The notes under the pieces are model-generated. The model saw only the letters and a program-made list of their open reading frames with translations, was not told the DNA's origin and searched no databases. A program made the translations under genes and the position numbers. Positions 29,104 through 31,851 of a DNA stretch of 31,851 nt are shown here, one piece after another. Source of the DNA: JBQCEE01 sp051960575 (GTDB lineage Bacteria > Actinomycetota > Actinomycetes > Mycobacteriales > Jatrophihabitantaceae); contig NZ_JBQCEE010000143.1 of the NCBI RefSeq assembly GCF_051960575.1, forward strand, positions 1 to 31,851, written 5' to 3'. The stretch's first letter is position 1. Each line of letters starts with the position of its first letter.

Positions 29104-29167
29104 GGTGACGGATCACAAGATCGAGTGACGGCGAATTCGCCGTCACTCGATCTTCCGATCCGTCACC
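29104..29167. terminator. 64-bp near-perfect palindrome after the aldolase gene
   Basis: Arms 29104-29135 and 29136-29167 are complementary over 32 bp with two adjacent mismatches and no loop, centred on GAATTC. It begins 4 bases after the aldolase stop, so it is probably a strong terminator of the mtnA operon. It also lies 69 bp upstream of a marR gene and could bind a regulator or extrude as a cruciform. Confidence 0.6.
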
Positions 29168-29235
29168 GGACGCTCCGACCCCTCATCCGGGCCGACACCT
29201 CGTCACCGCACAAGGAGCTTTGGCAGGATCGGCCC

Positions 29236-29703
29236 GTGCCGACGCCCGACCGTGATCCCGCTGCGGCGGTCATCGCCCTGCTGCAGGAGCTGTTCGACCG
29301 GGCGCGCCGCTTCCAGACGCGCCAGGCCCGCGCGGTGCACCCGCGCCTCGACCAGCCGCTCTACTCGCTGCTGCTCGACATCGGACGCCGCCAGCCGGTG
29401 CGGGCGTCCGACCTCGTCGCCTCGCGCCAGGTCGACAAGGCGCTCGTCAGCCGCCAGGTCGCCGCGCTCGACCGGCTCGGGCTGATCACCCGCCGGGTCG
29501 ACCCGGCCGACTCGCGCGCCTGGTTGCTCGAGGTGAGCGGCCCGGGCGAGCAGGCGATGCAGGACATGCTGACGCGCCGGCGGCGCTTCGCGGCCTCGCT
29601 GCTGCACGACCTCTCCGCCGACGATCGGCAGACCGTCGAGGACGGCCTGGTGCTGCTGCACCGCGTGCTCGACCGCCTCGACCAGCCGGACAGACAAGAC
29701 TGA
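29236..29703 (+). CDS. MarR-family regulator (second copy)
   Basis: The 155-residue protein starts at GTG 29236 (CAGGAT 6 bases upstream, which could be a weak ribosome binding site or a leaderless -10). Helix LLQELFDRARRFQTRQ leads into the winged HTH: QPVRASDLVASRQVDKALVS with recognition helix, LDRLGLITRRVDPADSRAWLLEV with the wing, then MLTRRRRFAASLLHDLSADD for dimerisation. The longer frame from 29125 runs through the palindrome and is not protein-like. Targets are unknown; candidates are the mtnA operon before it or the small-protein/PAP2 genes after it. Confidence 0.85.
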   Translation: MPTPDRDPAAAVIALLQELFDRARRFQTRQARAVHPRLDQPLYSLLLDIGRRQPVRASDLVASRQVDKALVSRQVAALDRLGLITRRVDPADSRAWLLEVSGPGEQAMQDMLTRRRRFAASLLHDLSADDRQTVEDGLVLLHRVLDRLDQPDRQD

Positions 29704-29841
29704 TGCGACGAGGACGATCAACGGCCCACAACGTGTCGATCGGCGAGTCCCGCTGGTTCGGAAGACCCTGCGCGTATCGGAGGGTGGATGGTGGACTCCT
29801 GGAGGACGTCATGTTCACCAGCCCACCACGAAGGAGTGGTC

Positions 29842-30027
29842 ATGACCGCGCAGACGCTGCCCCAGGATCCGACCGACGAGCGGCGAGCGGCCGCGGCCTG
29901 CCGGCTCTACGACGCCGAGTGCGCGCTGCACGCCGCCCACGCCGCCCACGAGGACGCGTGGGTGGCCGCCGCGTCGCAGAAGCTGCACGACGCGGTCGAG
30001 GCCTGGCTGACCCTCGCCGCCCGCTGA
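29842..30027 (+). CDS. Small Ala/His-rich helical protein (61 aa)
   Basis: ATG 29842 is preceded by AAGGAG at 7 bases, one of the best ribosome binding sites in the window. The product, MTAQTLPQDPTDERRAAAA then RLYDAECALHAAHAAHEDAW, is predicted to be almost wholly helical with repeated Ala-Ala-His. I know no family or function. The same frame starts earlier at 29788, but without a ribosome binding site. It precedes the PAP2 gene by about 24 bases and is probably co-transcribed with it. Confidence 0.65.
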   Translation: MTAQTLPQDPTDERRAAAACRLYDAECALHAAHAAHEDAWVAAASQKLHDAVEAWLTLAAR

Positions 30028-30050
30028 CCGACGTCCCGCCCGCCCGGCTG

Positions 30051-30707
30051 GTGCCGGCGTGGCGGCTCGCCCTGGTCCTGATCGCGCTCGCCGCCGTGGT
30101 CGTCGCGGCGGGTTCGGTCGCCTTCCACGACAGCATCAGCCGCACCGCCCTGGACCTGTGGGGCGATCGGCTCGTCGCGCGGCACGTCGCGTCCGGCATC
30201 CAGCTCGCGGCGCTCGACGTGGCCGACCCCCTGGCCGTCACCGTGCTCACCGTCCTGGCCGTGGTTGCCGCGGTGCTGCTGCGCCGCCGCCGGCTGGCGA
30301 TCCTCGCCGCGGCCGGCCCCCTCACCGCCCTGGCGATCACCGAGCTGGTGCTCAAACCGCTCGTCCACCGGCGCTTCGCCCAGTTCGACGGCACGCACGG
30401 CCTCACCGGCAACTGCTTCCCGAGCGGCCACGAGACCGGGCTGTCGAGCCTCACCCTGCTGCTCGCGATCGGCGTCGGGACGCTGACGACGGTGGCCGCC
30501 GTGCGGGTGCTCGCCTACGTCGCCGCCGGCATGGTCGACACGGTCGGCGCCGTCGGCCTGGTCGGCCGCGACTTCCACCTCGTCACCGACGTGATCGCGG
30601 CGCTCGGCGTCTCGACCGCCGTGCTGCTCGGGCTCGGGCTGCTGCTCGACCGGGCCGGCGAGCGGGGCCGGGCCGGTGTCGCCGCGGTCAGTTCACCTGC
30701 CGCGTGA
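30051..30707 (+). CDS. PAP2-family membrane phosphatase
   Basis: The 218-residue membrane protein has about six hydrophobic helices. PAP2 motifs: ELVLKPLVHRRFAQFDG (motif C1, about 100-116), NCFPSGHETG (C2, about 122-131), and VGRDFHLVTDVIAALG (C3, about 168-183). In C3 the Arg-His spacing is shorter than the usual SR-x5-H-x3-D, although H-x3-D is kept. The family removes phosphate from undecaprenyl or phosphatidic lipids outside the membrane. GTG 30051 is the only sensible start; sequence upstream in frame is Arg-rich and overlaps the 61-aa gene. The 3' end overlaps the convergent acyl-CoA ligase gene by 20 bases. Confidence 0.78.
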   Translation: MPAWRLALVLIALAAVVVAAGSVAFHDSISRTALDLWGDRLVARHVASGIQLAALDVADPLAVTVLTVLAVVAAVLLRRRRLAILAAAGPLTALAITELVLKPLVHRRFAQFDGTHGLTGNCFPSGHETGLSSLTLLLAIGVGTLTTVAAVRVLAYVAAGMVDTVGAVGLVGRDFHLVTDVIAALGVSTAVLLGLGLLLDRAGERGRAGVAAVSSPAA

Positions 30708-31851
30708 ACCCCGACCAGTAGGGCTCGCGCAGCTTGAACTTCTGCAGCTTCCCGGTGGCCGTGCGCGCGAGCTGCTCGACGAAGTCGACCCGCTTCGGGC
30801 ACTTGTAGCCGGCCAGCCGGGTCTTGCTGAACGCGATGAGCTCCTCGGGCGTGATCGGCGAGCCGTCGGTGACGACGAGGGCGGTGACCAGCTCGCCCCA
30901 CTTCTCGTCCGGGATGCCGATGACCGCGACCTCCTTCACCGCGGGGTGCGACATCAGGGCGTCCTCGACCTCGATCGACGAGACGTTCTCGCCGCCCGAG
31001 ATGATCACGTCCTTCTTGCGGTCGCTGATCACGAGGTAGCCGTCGTCGTCGAGGTGGCCGCCGTCGCCGGTGTGGAACCAGTTGCCGGCCTGGGCGTCGG
31101 CCGTCGCCTCGGGGTTGTCCCAGTAACCGGCGAGGTTGTGGTTCGACGCCGTCCAGACCTCGCCGTCGTCGCTGATCCTGACCCGCACCCCCAGCGCCGG
31201 GGCGCCGGCACGGCCGAGCTTCGCCGCGCGCTCCTCCGAGGGCAGGTCGTCCCACTCGGCCCGCGGCCGGTTCACCGTCACGATCGGCGAGGTCTCGGTG
31301 AGGCCGTAGATCTGGTTGAACTCCCAGCCGAGGTCGTCGATGACGCGCTGGATGGTGCGCGTCGGCGGGGGAGCGCCCGCGCAGACGATGCGCACCCGGT
31401 CGCGTCCGGGGATCTCGCCGTCCCACTTCGGCGCGGCGTCGAGCACGGCGTTCACGACCGCGGGCGCGGCGCACATGAGCGTGACGCCGTGGCGCTCGAC
31501 GCGGCGCAGGATCTCGGTGCCGTCGACCTGCCGCAGCACGACGTGCTTGCCGCCGACGCCGGTGACGCCGTACGGCATGCCCCAGCCGTTGGCGTGAAAC
31601 ATCGGCAGCGTGTGCAGGTAGACGTCCCGGTCGCTCAACGTGGTGTGCAGCCCGAAGACCGTGGCGGTGACCCAGAATATTCCGTGGGTCAGCTGGACGC
31701 CCTTCGGCCGCGCTGTCGTTCCCGACGTGTAGTTGATCGTGGCGGTGGCGCCCCCCTCCCGGGCGGCCCCCCGGCGCCGGTGGGCGGCGGGGTCGTACAC
31801 AAAGTCGGCGTCGCCCAGGTCGCCGTTTTTGGTGGCGTCGAGCCCCGCCAC
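30688..31851 (-). CDS. Acyl-CoA ligase (AMP-binding), N-terminus cut by right edge
   Basis: About 387 C-terminal residues of an adenylating acyl-CoA synthetase. Motifs in order: INYTSGTTARPKGVQLTH (P-loop), LHTLPMFHANGWGMPYG, YGLTETSP, WFHTGDGGHLDDDGYL, ISDRKKDVIISGGENVSSIE (hinge and CoA region), and near the C-terminus ARTATGKLQKFKLRE with the catalytic Lys. The TTARPKGVQLTH form and FHANGWG are typical of medium/long-chain fatty-acid or carboxylate CoA ligases in actinobacteria. Roughly 150 N-terminal residues lie outside, so the true start is not visible. It is convergent with, and overlapping, the PAP2 gene. Confidence 0.9.
   Translation of the reverse strand: MAGLDATKNGDLGDADFVYDPAAHRRRGAAREGGATATINYTSGTTARPKGVQLTHGIFWVTATVFGLHTTLSDRDVYLHTLPMFHANGWGMPYGVTGVGGKHVVLRQVDGTEILRRVERHGVTLMCAAPAVVNAVLDAAPKWDGEIPGRDRVRIVCAGAPPPTRTIQRVIDDLGWEFNQIYGLTETSPIVTVNRPRAEWDDLPSEERAAKLGRAGAPALGVRVRISDDGEVWTASNHNLAGYWDNPEATADAQAGNWFHTGDGGHLDDDGYLVISDRKKDVIISGGENVSSIEVEDALMSHPAVKEVAVIGIPDEKWGELVTALVVTDGSPITPEELIAFSKTRLAGYKCPKRVDFVEQLARTATGKLQKFKLREPYWSGFTRQVN

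Noticed and set aside
29125..29235. Longer start for the second MarR protein
   Set aside because: The extra 37 residues are encoded by the 64-bp palindrome and its flank; the minus strand gives the same peptide, so it reflects DNA symmetry.
29703..30050. N-terminal extension of the PAP2 protein
   Set aside because: Arg-rich and overlaps the 61-aa gene that has a strong ribosome binding site; the membrane protein pattern begins at about 30051.

Overview
The window is 31.85 kb of very GC-rich DNA. Strong third-position G/C bias, many GTG starts, 4-nt start/stop overlaps and leaderless-type promoters fit an actinomycete. The block mscL - SAF - fmdB - 5-FTHF cyclo-ligase - moeA - rimJ-like acetyltransferase - sepX is the actinobacterial neighbourhood seen around Rv0985c-Rv0996 in Mycobacterium tuberculosis, but without galU. 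I cannot assign a genus. The sequence looks chromosomal, with no phage, IS, integrase or CRISPR signal. Most of the long overlapping reading frames are shadows created by the GC bias.

Layout. 0-2.7 kb (minus): the start of a DEAD-box RNA helicase cut by the left edge, then a likely operon of a Ca2+/cation antiporter, a flavodoxin-fold reductase and a VOC protein. 2.8-5.0 kb (plus): a membrane sensor histidine kinase, divergent from the antiporter across a region with a DosR-like palindrome. 8.7-5.0 kb (minus): an operon of a MarR regulator, a short-chain dehydrogenase, a small membrane protein and a GH15 glycosidase. 8.7-9.2 kb: non-coding DNA with three copies of a 48-bp structured repeat; a fourth copy lies inverted at 18.0 kb. 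11.2-9.2 kb (minus): a secreted sedolisin (S53) protease.

11.4-19.0 kb: molybdenum-cofactor genes moaC-mogA-moaE, an 11-residue-repeat helical protein, a small acidic protein, mscL, a SAF protein, an FmdB-type zinc-ribbon protein with a CIRCE element, 5-FTHF cyclo-ligase, moeA, an acetyltransferase, SepX and tRNA-Ala(CGC). 19.1-20.6 kb: a GT-C membrane glycosyltransferase. 20.6-25.0 kb: a TetR gene divergent from an aromatic-ring catabolic operon (extradiol dioxygenase, FAH-family hydrolase, MhpA-like monooxygenase), with two matching 16-bp palindromes between them. 26.0-25.0 kb (minus): a zinc alcohol dehydrogenase. 26.3-27.4 kb: a resuscitation-promoting-factor-like enzyme with two peptidoglycan-binding repeats and a structured 5' leader. 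27.5-29.1 kb: mtnA plus a class II aldolase, ending in a 64-bp palindrome. 29.2-31.9 kb: a second MarR gene, a 61-aa protein, a PAP2 phosphatase and a convergent acyl-CoA ligase cut by the right edge.

How they work together: the moa/mog/moeA genes belong to one cofactor pathway. Dioxygenase, hydrolase and monooxygenase form a hydroxylate/cleave/hydrolyse set under a dedicated TetR. mtnA plus aldolase fits salvage of 5-methylthioribose or 5-deoxyribose. The CIRCE site ties the FmdB protein to the heat-shock repressor HrcA. The least explained items are the covarying 48-bp repeat family, the folded leader of the Rpf gene and the hendecad-repeat protein.
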